Below are positions 39,243-47,440 of a stretch of DNA of 49,868 nucleotides, in pieces. Positions within the stretch are counted from its first letter, which is position 1, and the number at the start of each line of letters is the position of its first letter. The position numbers were made by a program, and so were the translations under genes. Under the pieces are notes generated by a model. The model was not told the origin of the DNA. It saw nothing but the letters and a program-made list of their open reading frames with translations, and made no database searches. Source of the stretch: CAZUCD01 sp964618855 (GTDB taxonomy: Bacteria; Sumerlaeota; Sumerlaeia; SLMS01; JANRJK01); assembly GCA_964618855.1 (NCBI GenBank), contig CAZUCD010000004.1, positions 1-49,868 on the forward strand. Direction: 5' to 3'.

Positions 39243-40370
39243 ATGCCGCCCATGGAGTCGCAGCGCTTCTCCCCCGCCGAACAGGGCCCCCCGCTGTGGC
39301 GCCTTGACTGGGTGCTGCTGCTGGCGGCCATGGCGCTTGCTGCCTTTGGTTGGCTCGCACTGCGGGGAGGCGCCGACGGGAACGCCGTGCTGATGGCGGC
39401 GGCCAACCGGCAACTGCTCTGGCTCGCGCTGGCGGGCGGGATTGTTCTGGTGTTGCAGTTCACGGACTACCAGCGCATCGGACGCCTGGTACCGGCGCTG
39501 TACCTGCTCAACGCCGCACTCCTGGTGGCGGTCCTTGTGCTGGGGGCCCGGGTGAAGGGAACGCGCGGCTGGTTCGACCTCGGGCCGTTCCGCTTCCAGC
39601 CGGCAGAAACGATGAAGATCGTGACGGCGCTGGCACTGGCGCAGTGGCTCGCCCTCCGCCCCGAGGGGCTCTCACGCCTGCGCGACCTCGTCCCGGCGTT
39701 TGCGCTCGTCGGACTGCCCATGGGGCTCGTCCTGCTGCAGCCGGACGCGGGGACGGCGATGGTCTTCGGGATCCTATTGCTCGGGATGCTCTTCTGGTCC
39801 GGCGTGCCGAGGCGCATCATCCTCGGGATCGTGCTGTCCGGGGTGCTCCTGGGGGCGGGCGCGGTACCCTTTCTGAAGAAGTACCAGAGGGAGCGCATCC
39901 TCGTGTTCCTCGACCCGGAGCGCGACCCGAAGGGCGCCGGCTACAACGTGATGCAGTCGAAGCTGGCCGTGGGGGCCGGGGGCATCACGGGCCGTGGGTG
40001 GAAGCAGGGCACGCAGTCGCGCCTGGGGTTCCTCCCCGAGCACCACACGGACTTCATTTTCGCCTCGCTGGCGGAGCAATTCGGACTCCTCGGCGCGGGG
40101 ATTGCGGTCGCGCTCTACCTGCTCGTGGGGGCGCGGCTGCTGCACGCGGTGGAGCATGCGCGCGACCGGTTTGGGGCGCTCCTCGTCGCGGGACTGGGGA
40201 CGGTGTTCCTCTTCCACACGTTCTTCAACATCGCGATGACGCTGGGACTGGTTCCGGTGACGGGCATCCCCCTGCCGCTGATGAGCTACGGCGGGTCGTT
40301 CATGCTCGCCACGGGATTGAGCCTCGGGCTGGTGGCAAATGTGCACTCGCGCCGGTTCCTGTTCGGATAG
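39243..40370 (+). CDS. rodA: Rod-shape-determining SEDS glycosyltransferase RodA
   Basis: A SEDS-family peptidoglycan polymerase of the elongasome, working with a class B PBP. The 375-residue protein has about 10 membrane segments, the family motifs KGTRGWFDLGPFRFQPAE, LQPDAGTAMVFG, RILVFLDPERDPKGAGYNVMQ and GPRGWKQGTQ-like GRGWKQGTQSRLGFLPEHHTDFIF (with the catalytic-site Asp in HHTDF). It ends in VTGIPLPLMSYGGS. RodA rather than FtsW is favoured by the PEHHTDFIF wording and the lack of division genes nearby. Starts at 39204 (TTG), 39243 or 39252 are possible; 39243 leaves a normal short cytoplasmic tail before TM1. Confidence 0.92.
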   Translation: MPPMESQRFSPAEQGPPLWRLDWVLLLAAMALAAFGWLALRGGADGNAVLMAAANRQLLWLALAGGIVLVLQFTDYQRIGRLVPALYLLNAALLVAVLVLGARVKGTRGWFDLGPFRFQPAETMKIVTALALAQWLALRPEGLSRLRDLVPAFALVGLPMGLVLLQPDAGTAMVFGILLLGMLFWSGVPRRIILGIVLSGVLLGAGAVPFLKKYQRERILVFLDPERDPKGAGYNVMQSKLAVGAGGITGRGWKQGTQSRLGFLPEHHTDFIFASLAEQFGLLGAGIAVALYLLVGARLLHAVEHARDRFGALLVAGLGTVFLFHTFFNIAMTLGLVPVTGIPLPLMSYGGSFMLATGLSLGLVANVHSRRFLFG

Positions 40371-40380
40371 GACCGCGCGG

Positions 40381-40875
40381 TTACCTCCTGCCTTCGTCGG
40401 TTAGCCTCGCGTAGGGCGGCATGGGGAACTGCTCGACGAGTTGCTCGTGCGAGAGCGCCTTGTTGATCGAGGCCACGGGGAACGAGAATCCCGCGCCGTT
40501 GTGTTCGATCCGAAGACCCGTGCAGCCCAGGTCCAGCAGCATCTGGACGATGAACTCGACGAGGTGCTCCGGCGGGTTGAGGAGCACGCCGAAGGGCTGG
40601 ACGTGGCGGCCGTCCACGACCTCGACCCGGCCCGGAAGCAGCGCGTCGGCGGGCGCACCGAGTTTCGCGGCCCGCGCGAGGAACAGCTCGCACGCCAGGG
40701 GGATGGACTCCGCGTCGGACAGCGAGATCGCGACCCTGCGCCGCAGCCAGTCGAACTCAAAGTCGGGTCCGGCGCCGCGCAGGCGCGTGTCCCCCGCAGT
40801 CTCCCGGAGCGCCCGGAAAAGCTCCTCCGGGCCGAAGGACACCTCGATGCGGTAGTAGTGACGAAGCGCACTCAT
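40381..40875 (-). CDS. Hypothetical protein at the end of a glycosylation operon
   Basis: A 164-residue soluble protein without a recognised family. It begins ALRHYYRIEVSFGPEELF and later reads IEHNGAGFSFPVASI near its C-terminus, an alpha/beta mix without membrane segments or Cys motifs. ATG 40875 overlaps the stop of the upstream WecG/TagA-type gene by 4 bp (ATGA), so it is translated with it. Its role may lie in the same surface-glycan pathway; that is positional inference. Confidence 0.72.
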   Translation of the reverse strand: MSALRHYYRIEVSFGPEELFRALRETAGDTRLRGAGPDFEFDWLRRRVAISLSDAESIPLACELFLARAAKLGAPADALLPGRVEVVDGRHVQPFGVLLNPPEHLVEFIVQMLLDLGCTGLRIEHNGAGFSFPVASINKALSHEQLVEQFPMPPYARLTDEGRR

Positions 40876-41648
40876 CGACGGCCGCCGAGCACTTCCGCAA
40901 GGGCCCTCGCGGAAAAAACCGCGTTGCCGATGGTGTAGCGGCCTGCGAGGCGTGTGGGCTCCTGGGCGAGACGGTACATCCATTCGAGGCCCGACTCCGC
41001 GACCCACGCGGGTGCGCGCCGGCGGCCGGCCCCGAAATACTCGAACAGGGCCCCGACGCACCATGCCACTCGGCAGGCGCGCGCATGGCGCAGGGCAGCC
41101 GCGAGCTGTTCCTGCCGGGGCGTGCCCATGCCGAGGAGCACGATGGCCGCGCCCCGCTCACGGAGCTGCGCCGCCAGCCGCGGCACGTCCCGTCCCTTCA
41201 AGTACCCGTGGTGCGTGAAGACGATGCGCAGCCCGGGTGTTTGGGCGGTCAGCGCCCTGGCTGCGGCCTCCGCGAGCCCCGGGGCCCCGCCCACGAGGGC
41301 TATCGGCACGTTCCGGCCCGCACATGCCCAACAGAACCTGGGCAGGAAATGCGCCGCACTGGCGCGGTGGCCGCCGCGCCCCTGCACCGCCCGCAGTGCC
41401 CACACGATCGGCATCCCGTCGGCATAGAGAAGGTCCGCGGAGCGGAGGATTCGGTGAAGAGTCCCATCCCGCGCGGCCAGGTTGCTCACGTGGGCGTTCA
41501 GGTAGGCGGCGATGCGGCTGCGACCGTCCCCGGCGAGTGCCGCGCCGATGAGCCAGTCCACCACGCGGTCGGAGTGGAGCGCCCTGACCGGCAGCCCAAA
41601 GAGTCCCCGGTCGCGACCCGTCCGGTCGTGCGGGATGATCGCGTTCAG
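40872..41648 (-). CDS. WecG/TagA/CpsF-family glycosyltransferase (GT26), probable CTG start
   Basis: Transfers a sugar (often ManNAc or a uronate) to a lipid-linked acceptor at the inner leaflet in surface-polymer synthesis. Family wording: AYLNAHVSNLAARD, ADLLYADGMPIVWALR, RNVPIALVGGAPGLAEAAA, and LLGMGTPRQEQLAAAL then WCVGALFEYFGAG. The first canonical start, GTG 41564, would cut into the domain, because LFGLPVRALHSDRVVDWLIG upstream is family-like sequence. The frame is open back to CTG 41646-41648, which overlaps the previous stop (CTGA) and has AAGGGGAG 8 nt upstream. I therefore take CTG as the start (258 residues). Confidence 0.82.
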   Translation of the reverse strand: MNAIIPHDRTGRDRGLFGLPVRALHSDRVVDWLIGAALAGDGRSRIAAYLNAHVSNLAARDGTLHRILRSADLLYADGMPIVWALRAVQGRGGHRASAAHFLPRFCWACAGRNVPIALVGGAPGLAEAAARALTAQTPGLRIVFTHHGYLKGRDVPRLAAQLRERGAAIVLLGMGTPRQEQLAAALRHARACRVAWCVGALFEYFGAGRRRAPAWVAESGLEWMYRLAQEPTRLAGRYTIGNAVFSARALAEVLGGRR

Positions 41649-41944
41649 GGCCCGGTCTCCCCTTGGTCGGATTGCGCGCGCGCGCGATCAAGAAGCGCAC
41701 GCTCCTCTGCCGAGTAGGAGGGGGCCCCGAGGCCGCTGCCATCGTGCTCGGCCGGCTGGGCACCGCCGCTGCGCTTCTCAAGCTGCGCGATCTCCTGGGC
41801 GAGCATCTCCTCAGCGACGCTCCGTTTCTGCTCGTGCGAACGCCGGGAGGAGCGGACGCGCCAGATCAGGTATCCGAAGAGCACGGAAACTCCCAGGAAG
41901 ATGAACGAGGCGTACTGCGTGGCCCACGGCATCCCGTCGTTCAC
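41645..41944 (-). CDS. Small single-TM protein with charged C-terminal tail
   Basis: A 99-residue protein with an N-terminal membrane segment (YASFIFLGVSVLFGYLIW) and a charged, helical cytoplasmic tail rich in Arg, Glu and Gln (RSSRRSHEQKRSVAEEML...). It resembles CcmD-like small membrane proteins in layout, but no haem-export genes are nearby, so that name is not given. GTG 41944 overlaps the upstream glycosyltransferase stop by 4 bp (GTGA), and its own stop overlaps the CTG start of the next gene, so four genes here are chained by overlaps. Confidence 0.7.
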   Translation of the reverse strand: MNDGMPWATQYASFIFLGVSVLFGYLIWRVRSSRRSHEQKRSVAEEMLAQEIAQLEKRSGGAQPAEHDGSGLGAPSYSAEERALLDRARAQSDQGETGP

Positions 41945-43242
41945 GGGGTATCCTCCCCCCGCACCCGCGCCGCGACGAGGGCGCGAATCTCCGCCAACCG
42001 GGGCACGACGCACGCCCAGAAGACGCCAGCATAGATCGCCATGATCGGCACGAGCGGAATCCGGTAGCGAGGCACGACCTTGATCGCGCCGTGGAATGCC
42101 ACCCAGTAGGCGGCGACGCCGAGCAGGAGGAGCTGCACGGCAGTCGTCCGGTTCGGATAGAGAAGCAGGCCGCCCAGCACCATCAGGACGAAGACGGTCC
42201 ATTGCCAGTAGATCGCCGACTCGAACAGGTAGTACTCACGTCCCCAGACGGCGTTGATGTCCCGGTTGGCAAACCAGGGCAGTTGGCCCGTGAACGTCCA
42301 CCATATCTTGGGTAGTGCCTTCGCGGCTGAGCGGAACGGATGTTCCCGCAGCTCCTTGATGGCGACGTCGCGGCCGCGCTTGTAGTTGCCCTTCGCATCC
42401 CCGGGGAGGAGCCCCATCTCGACGCGGCGAGGGTCGTCGGGGCTGAGGTACCACCACGTGTTCAGCGGATTGAAGCTGAGGGCCAGAATCTCCCCCGAGT
42501 TGAGCGACACCGGAATGAGCATCCCGTACGCCTTGTAGTTCCGATGAGCCCACGCGGCTATCGGGGCGAGGTACCCCGCAATGAGCACCAGCATCAGGGC
42601 GGCCGCGTGGAGGCGCCGGCGCAACGGCCATGGCCACCATGCCAGCACGCCGAACAGGAGGAAGAAGGGGAGCCCGATGATGTTTCCGCGCGTGAGCGCC
42701 CCCAATCCCCACAGGAGTCCCGCGGCGAAGAACGCGGGCACACGCCATCGCGCCGATCCGGGGAGGATCATCAACGCGACTCCACCGATGAGCAGCAGGT
42801 CGAAGGTGTTCTCCGACAGGAGGACTGCGGGCAGCGTGGCGATGTCCCAAACCCAGCCAAACAGCACCATGGCGGCGGGAGCCACGCGTTCCCCGAAGGC
42901 GCGGCACGCGACAAACCCGACGACAGCCACGGTGAGCAGGTGCCACACGAGGTTGAGGGCGGCAACGGCGCGCCACTCCTCCCCCACCAGGGCGCACGCC
43001 GCCGCGATGAAGGCGGGGTACCCGGGGGGCCAGTATGCTTCCGGCTGCTCCCTGGTCCCGTAGATCCCGGTCCCGTGCCACTGCGAGCCCAGGCGCCAGT
43101 ACTCCCCTGCGTCGTCCTGGGGGGGAATGTCGCCAAAGAAGAGCGAGTACGCGATGGCGGGAATGACCGCGAGCACGAACGCCGCAAGCATGCGCAGGCG
43201 CGCCGCCTGGGCGGGGTTCGTGGGCGGGTCCTCGGCGGGCAT
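41941..43242 (-). CDS. GT-C-fold membrane glycosyltransferase (PMT_2/ArnT-like)
   Basis: A 433-residue inner-membrane protein with roughly 10-11 membrane segments. After TM1 comes the catalytic acidic motif of GT-C enzymes, DIPPQDDAGEYWRLG, in the first periplasmic loop. YWPPGYPAFIAAACAL and LTRGNIIGLPFFLLFG also match PMT_2/dolichol-phosphate-sugar-dependent transferases. It probably transfers sugars from polyprenyl-phosphate donors in the periplasm, to lipid or protein. ATG 43242 gives a short cytoplasmic N-terminus. It is the first gene of the four-gene overlap chain ending at 40381 and is divergent from the GH13 gene. Confidence 0.82.
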   Translation of the reverse strand: MPAEDPPTNPAQAARLRMLAAFVLAVIPAIAYSLFFGDIPPQDDAGEYWRLGSQWHGTGIYGTREQPEAYWPPGYPAFIAAACALVGEEWRAVAALNLVWHLLTVAVVGFVACRAFGERVAPAAMVLFGWVWDIATLPAVLLSENTFDLLLIGGVALMILPGSARWRVPAFFAAGLLWGLGALTRGNIIGLPFFLLFGVLAWWPWPLRRRLHAAALMLVLIAGYLAPIAAWAHRNYKAYGMLIPVSLNSGEILALSFNPLNTWWYLSPDDPRRVEMGLLPGDAKGNYKRGRDVAIKELREHPFRSAAKALPKIWWTFTGQLPWFANRDINAVWGREYYLFESAIYWQWTVFVLMVLGGLLLYPNRTTAVQLLLLGVAAYWVAFHGAIKVVPRYRIPLVPIMAIYAGVFWACVVPRLAEIRALVAARVRGEDTP

Positions 43243-43407
43243 GGGGTCTTGGTCGTCCGCCCGGGGGAGTGTGACAAGTGGAAGTGGACCGCCCGGGGCC
43301 GCCCCGATAATGCGCTTTTGCCGGTGGGCCCCCCGTCGTTCCCGCTTGTTCCATTCGAGTGGACATCGGTTCCTGCCCGGAGCAGGTCCAACGGAGACGA
43401 CGACGCC

Positions 43408-44958
43408 TTGCACAACAGCAACCACGCCGCAGAGGCCGCACTGCCGCCCAAGTTCCACGCCGACCGCGCCAAGTTTCAGGCCCGAAGGGCGGACTGGAGA
43501 TGCGGGCACGTCCTGTACCAGGTCTTCGTGGACCGCTTCGCTCCCTCACGGCGGCTTGATGCCAAGCGGGAGCACTACGCCGCGCCCCGCGTCCTGCGGC
43601 CATGGAACGAGGACCCGGGGCACGGCAAGTTCCTCGATGACGTGAGGAACCACGAGGGCGAGCTCCAGTTTTGGGGTGGGGACCTCGACTCGGTTGCCTC
43701 CCGCCTGGACTACATCCAAGACCTCGGCGCGGACCTCCTCTACCTGAACCCCATCTTCGAGGCGTTCACAAACCACAAGTACGACGCGAACGACTACTTC
43801 GCGATCGACCCGCAGTACGGTACCAAGGCGGAGCTCGCCGAACTCGCGGAGGCCGTCCATGCGCGCGGGATGAAGCTCATGCTGGACGGGGTCTTCAATC
43901 ACATGGGGCGGCGCGCGCCCTTGTTCCAGCGCGCGCTGGCCGACGCATCCTCGCCGGAGAGGGCACTGTTCGCCTTCGGGGACGAGATGCGGCACGGCTA
44001 CCGGGGCTGGCGCAACGTGGCGAACCTGCCGGAGGTGAACCTCGAGGACGCACGCGCGCGGGCGCTCACGATCGAGGGCCCGGAGAGCGCGGTGGTCCAC
44101 TACCTGCGCGACGTGGACATCGACGGATGGCGGCTCGACGTGGCGCCGGACCTGGGCTTCGCGTGGCTGGCCCGCATCACGGAGCAGGCCCACCGCACGA
44201 AGGCCGAAAGCGTCGTGATCGGGGAGTGCTGGAACTACCCGGAGGATTGGCTGCACTGCATGGACGGCACGATGAACATGCACATGCGCGCGATCCTGCT
44301 GGCGATGCTGGAGCGCCGCATGGCCCCATTGCACGCGGCGCGGTGCTTCGCCCGGATGGCGGCGGACGCTCCGGAGGAGGGACTCCTGCGCAGCCATGTC
44401 GTGCTGGACAACCACGACCTTCCCCGGATTGCCACCGTCCTGCCGGACCGGGCCGAGCAGGTGATGGCGCGCGTCCTGCAATTCACCCTGCCCGGATGCC
44501 CGGTGATCTACTACGGCTCCGAACTCGGCATGAAGGGTGGCGCCGACCCAACCAACCGCGGGCCGATGCGCTGGGAACTCGTGACGGAGGACAACGAGGA
44601 GTTGGGGCTGGTGAGGAGCCTCGTCCGGCTGCGGCGGGAGAATGCCGCGCTCCGCATTGGCGATTTCAGGGTGCTCGAGACGGAGAAGCTGTTCGCCTTC
44701 CTGCGCCGGACCGACCGCGCGCGCGAGACGGTCCTCGTGGTGGCGAACCCCTCGGCGGAGGAGGTGTGCGAGTGGTTCCCCGTCAGGGATTCGCGCTGGA
44801 TGGATGCCGCCCCGGTGAAATGCCTCCTGACCGGCACGAAGCTCACGCTGCACTGCGGGCTGGTCGAGGCCCGCATCCCTGCCAGATCCGTCCAGGTTTT
44901 CCGGACGGAGGATCAGGGAGACCTTCCCGGATACTCGATGTTCAAGCGCGTGCCGTAG
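43408..44958 (+). CDS. GH13 alpha-amylase-family glycoside hydrolase (cyclomaltodextrinase/maltogenic amylase-like)
   Basis: A 516-residue cytoplasmic-looking alpha-glucan enzyme with no signal peptide. The (beta/alpha)8 barrel carries all four GH13 regions: LDGVFNHMG (Asn164, His165), DGWRLDVAPD (nucleophile Asp244), VIGECWN (acid/base Glu273) and LDNHDLPR (Asp337). FWGGDLDSV, YLNPIFEAFTNHKYDANDY and DPQYGT are typical of maltogenic amylases, cyclomaltodextrinases and neopullulanases. The usual N-terminal CBM34 domain is absent. TTG 43408 is the only fitting start and has GGAGA upstream; no ATG occurs before the barrel. The 165 bp upstream, shared with the divergent glycosyltransferase, show a GATAAT box without a partner -35. 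Confidence 0.9.
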   Translation: MHNSNHAAEAALPPKFHADRAKFQARRADWRCGHVLYQVFVDRFAPSRRLDAKREHYAAPRVLRPWNEDPGHGKFLDDVRNHEGELQFWGGDLDSVASRLDYIQDLGADLLYLNPIFEAFTNHKYDANDYFAIDPQYGTKAELAELAEAVHARGMKLMLDGVFNHMGRRAPLFQRALADASSPERALFAFGDEMRHGYRGWRNVANLPEVNLEDARARALTIEGPESAVVHYLRDVDIDGWRLDVAPDLGFAWLARITEQAHRTKAESVVIGECWNYPEDWLHCMDGTMNMHMRAILLAMLERRMAPLHAARCFARMAADAPEEGLLRSHVVLDNHDLPRIATVLPDRAEQVMARVLQFTLPGCPVIYYGSELGMKGGADPTNRGPMRWELVTEDNEELGLVRSLVRLRRENAALRIGDFRVLETEKLFAFLRRTDRARETVLVVANPSAEEVCEWFPVRDSRWMDAAPVKCLLTGTKLTLHCGLVEARIPARSVQVFRTEDQGDLPGYSMFKRVP

Positions 44959-45087
44959 GGGATGCCCGAAGGGGCCACCTGGCGCCGCACCGAAACTCGT
45001 TCGTTGACGTTGTGGGCCCGGATCGTGCTCCAATGGGTGCGATACGGGCAGGGCCGGTGCGTTTTCCGGCGGAAAGCGAGCAGCGTC

Positions 45088-45381
45088 ATGGACATCGTTG
45101 GGCTTGGACCACTGGGACTGCTGGGCCTTTCGGCCCCAGGCGTGCCGGAGATGGTTATCCTGCTCCTGATCGTTTTGGTGCTGTTCGGACCGCGTGCACT
45201 GCCCCAACTGGGGAAGGCCCTGGGATCGGCATTGCGCGAGTTCAAGGGGGCCGCGAACAAGTTCAACGAGGAGTTGGACAGCGAAGTGACGCGCGAGCAG
45301 CAGGCCGCACGGACTCCGCCTGCGCAGAAGCCCGCCCCCGCGGGGACGGCCGCCGCCGCCCCCCCTCCGGGGCACGAATGA
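45088..45381 (+). CDS. tatA: Sec-independent protein translocase subunit TatA
   Basis: Forms the pore component of twin-arginine export in the inner membrane. The 97-residue protein has the membrane helix VPEMVILLLIVLVLFG, the FGP hinge, the amphipathic helix ALPQLGKALGSALREFKGAAN, and a low-complexity Pro/Ala tail. The N-terminus is about 15 residues longer than usual (DIVGLGPLGLLGLSAPG). ATG 45088 is chosen because it is nearest to a GGAAAG motif and gives this topology. tatC follows 21 bp later. Confidence 0.93.
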   Translation: MDIVGLGPLGLLGLSAPGVPEMVILLLIVLVLFGPRALPQLGKALGSALREFKGAANKFNEELDSEVTREQQAARTPPAQKPAPAGTAAAAPPPGHE

Positions 45382-45402
45382 TCCCGCCGGCAAGCACCGG
45401 CA

Positions 45403-46326
45403 ATGCCAACCACCAACGACAGGGAACTTACTCTCCTCGGGCACCTCGATGAGCTGCGCCTGAGGCTGATGCACTGCGTCGCGGCCCTGGTTCCCGCGAT
45501 GATCGTCGGCTACCTCTGCGCGCCGTGGGTCATCCGGCAAATCACGATTCCATTCGAGGAGGCATCGCGCTCGATCGCGCACCCGCGGGTGGCGCGCGTG
45601 GCCATCGCCCCCGATGGCGCCCTGCGACTCGCCGGGGGCGAGTTCCCCCCCGGGGGCAAGCTGGACAGGATCGAGTTTGTCAGGACCGGATCCGGGGGAG
45701 TGGTCGGATACCTGGGACAGGACAAGGGCGGCATCATCTACCTGAGTCCGATGGGTCCGTTCATGATCACGTTGAAGACGGCCTTTGCAGTGGGACTTGT
45801 GCTCGCGCTTCCGTACATGCTTTGGCAGGCTTGGGCGTTCGTGGCCCCCGGGCTGTACCGAAGGGAGAGGCGATTCGCCGTGCCCTTCATCCTGAGCGGG
45901 TGCCTGCTGTTCGCCGTGGGATGCGGGTTTGCCTACGTGACGATGCGCTTTGCGGTGGAGTTCCTTGCCCAGTTCGTCCAGCCGGGGGCCTATCTCTACA
46001 ATGACATGGGCGAGTACCTGAGCTTCGTGCTCTACACAATGCTTGGGTTCGGACTCGTGTTTGAGTTGCCCTTGGCGACGCTGCTGGCGACGAAAGCAGG
46101 ACTCGTGCGCAGGGAAACGCTGGCGGGGCAACGCCGCGTCGTTTTTGTGGTGCTGGTGTTCATTTCGGCAGTCATCACCCCATCGGCGGATCCGTTCACT
46201 TTGCTCGCGCTCGCCATCCCCATGTACCTCCTCTTCGAGGTCTCGCTTCTGGTGAGCCGGCTGACCGAGGAGCCACGCACGCAGGCCGCGGCCGAAGCCG
46301 ACCAACCCGGTGCGGTGCCCTCCTGA
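45403..46326 (+). CDS. tatC: Sec-independent protein translocase subunit TatC with enlarged first periplasmic loop
   Basis: The twin-arginine signal receptor. The 307-residue protein keeps the N-terminal HLDELRLRL (Glu17), the first cytoplasmic loop WAFVAPGLYRRERR (Phe146, Glu155, matching E. coli Phe94 and Glu103), and VFISAVITPSADPF with AIPMYLLFEV at the end. Between TM1 and TM2 (about residues 49-118) the periplasmic loop is some 45-50 residues longer than in E. coli. The extra part (RVARVAIAPDGALRLAGG, EFVRTGSGGVVGYLG) looks like a small beta-rich insert. Start ATG 45403. It overlaps the next gene by one base (TGATG). Confidence 0.95.
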   Translation: MPTTNDRELTLLGHLDELRLRLMHCVAALVPAMIVGYLCAPWVIRQITIPFEEASRSIAHPRVARVAIAPDGALRLAGGEFPPGGKLDRIEFVRTGSGGVVGYLGQDKGGIIYLSPMGPFMITLKTAFAVGLVLALPYMLWQAWAFVAPGLYRRERRFAVPFILSGCLLFAVGCGFAYVTMRFAVEFLAQFVQPGAYLYNDMGEYLSFVLYTMLGFGLVFELPLATLLATKAGLVRRETLAGQRRVVFVVLVFISAVITPSADPFTLLALAIPMYLLFEVSLLVSRLTEEPRTQAAAEADQPGAVPS

Positions 46327-47300
46327 TGGCGATCTCGCGCGAACCGCTGCGGATCGTCTACCTGGAGCGCGATCCCGAGAGCGCGTCTGCGTTCCTCGCG
46401 GCGCTGCGCAACCTCGGCACCGTGGACACCCATTCCACGGTGGACTCGATGCTCCACTCCGTCCGCGAGGCGCCCCCAAGCCTGGCCCTGTTCGACCTGG
46501 AAACGCTCAACCAGGCGCCGACCAGCCGCGTCGGCGAGATTCTGGAGCTGAGGGGCAGGCTGCCGATGGCCCTCGTCACAGGGGTCTCGGTGGACAACTA
46601 CCTCGCCGACCTGCGCCGCATCGGTCTGCTCCAGATTTTCGTGAAGGTGCCCCCCTTCTCCGACGACGAGGTGATCATTTTCATCCAGAGCGTCCTCGCG
46701 CCCGATTCAGGCTTTGGGCTCATGCGCTACCTCTCGCACACGGTCGAACTGTACAGCCTCGCGATCTCGACCATCCCGCACAAGCTGCAGGCCATCGAGC
46801 GCACGGCGAACCACTTCGCCACCTGCGGCTTCGACGTCCACGAGCTCTATGATGTGCGACTGACCCTCGAGGAGTTGACCAACAACTCGCTCTTCCACGC
46901 CTTTCAGGACCCACCCGGTACGGAGAAGTACTCGATCCGGACGTTCAAGTCGCTCGGCGCGGGGGAGTCCGTCCGCCTCGAGTATGGCAGCGACGGCTAC
47001 CGCACGGGGTTTTCGGTCACGGACAACGCGGGAACGCTGCCGATCAAGACGATCCTCGGCAAGCTCGAGCGGCAGTACAACCGTGAGGGGCTGTACGACG
47101 AGAACGGCCGCGGCATCTACCTGACGCGGATGCTCTCCTCGCAGATGGTCATCAACATCGAGTCGAAGAAGCGCACCCAGTTCCTTGTTCTGTTCGATGA
47201 ACGCAGGAAGACCGACCGCCCGAAGCCCTTCGTCGTGAACTACATCGGTCCCGACTCCTTCATGGAGTGGGGCATAGACCCCGAGATGGACCTGGGCTAG
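46326..47300 (+). CDS. Receiver-domain protein with C-terminal HATPase_c (RsbW-like) domain
   Basis: A 324-residue cytoplasmic signalling protein. The N-terminal ~120 residues form a CheY-like receiver: acidic pocket YLERDPES, phospho-acceptor Asp57 in LALFDLE, and conserved Lys in IFVKVPPF. After a linker helix, the C-terminal half is an anti-sigma-factor-like GHKL ATPase: N-box LTLEELTNNSLFHA, G1-like VTDNAGTLP and G2-like GRGIYLTRML. There is no H-box, so it is not a classical histidine kinase. A phosphorylation-controlled anti-sigma or partner-switch role is plausible. The start overlaps tatC by one base. Confidence 0.83.
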   Translation: MAISREPLRIVYLERDPESASAFLAALRNLGTVDTHSTVDSMLHSVREAPPSLALFDLETLNQAPTSRVGEILELRGRLPMALVTGVSVDNYLADLRRIGLLQIFVKVPPFSDDEVIIFIQSVLAPDSGFGLMRYLSHTVELYSLAISTIPHKLQAIERTANHFATCGFDVHELYDVRLTLEELTNNSLFHAFQDPPGTEKYSIRTFKSLGAGESVRLEYGSDGYRTGFSVTDNAGTLPIKTILGKLERQYNREGLYDENGRGIYLTRMLSSQMVINIESKKRTQFLVLFDERRKTDRPKPFVVNYIGPDSFMEWGIDPEMDLG

Positions 47301-47311
47301 TGATCCATCCA

Positions 47312-47417
47312 TGGGTCCGGGGGATTGGGTCCTGGCTTCTGAGAGCAAGTGATGGGTCCTAGGCCGACGGCGCGGGACATCCCCGACTCTCAACTTTCGA
47401 CTTTCGACATCTGACTT
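47312..47417 (+). repeat. Short degenerate direct repeats in the gap before rlmD
   Basis: TGGGTCC occurs three times (47312-47318, 47326-47332, 47353-47359). ACTTTCG occurs twice in tandem (47393-47406), followed by a decayed third unit. The gap (47301-47440) has no ORF, terminator or clear promoter. Confidence 0.5.
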
Positions 47418-47440
47418 CCCCAAACGCCAGGCACGCCCCC

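Noticed and set aside
41645..41944. CcmD-like haem exporter subunit
   Set aside because: Only the one-TM-plus-charged-tail layout fits; no ccmA, B or C genes are nearby and the context is glycan synthesis.
43300..43320. GATAAT as a -10 box for the GH13 gene
   Set aside because: Good -10 match, but no TTG-containing -35 at 16-18 bp on either strand.
43546..46479. A 977-codon open frame on the minus strand opposite the GH13, tatA and tatC genes
   Set aside because: It is antisense to well-supported genes; the high GC at third positions keeps the opposite frame free of stops. The product is His/Arg/Gln-rich with no domain.
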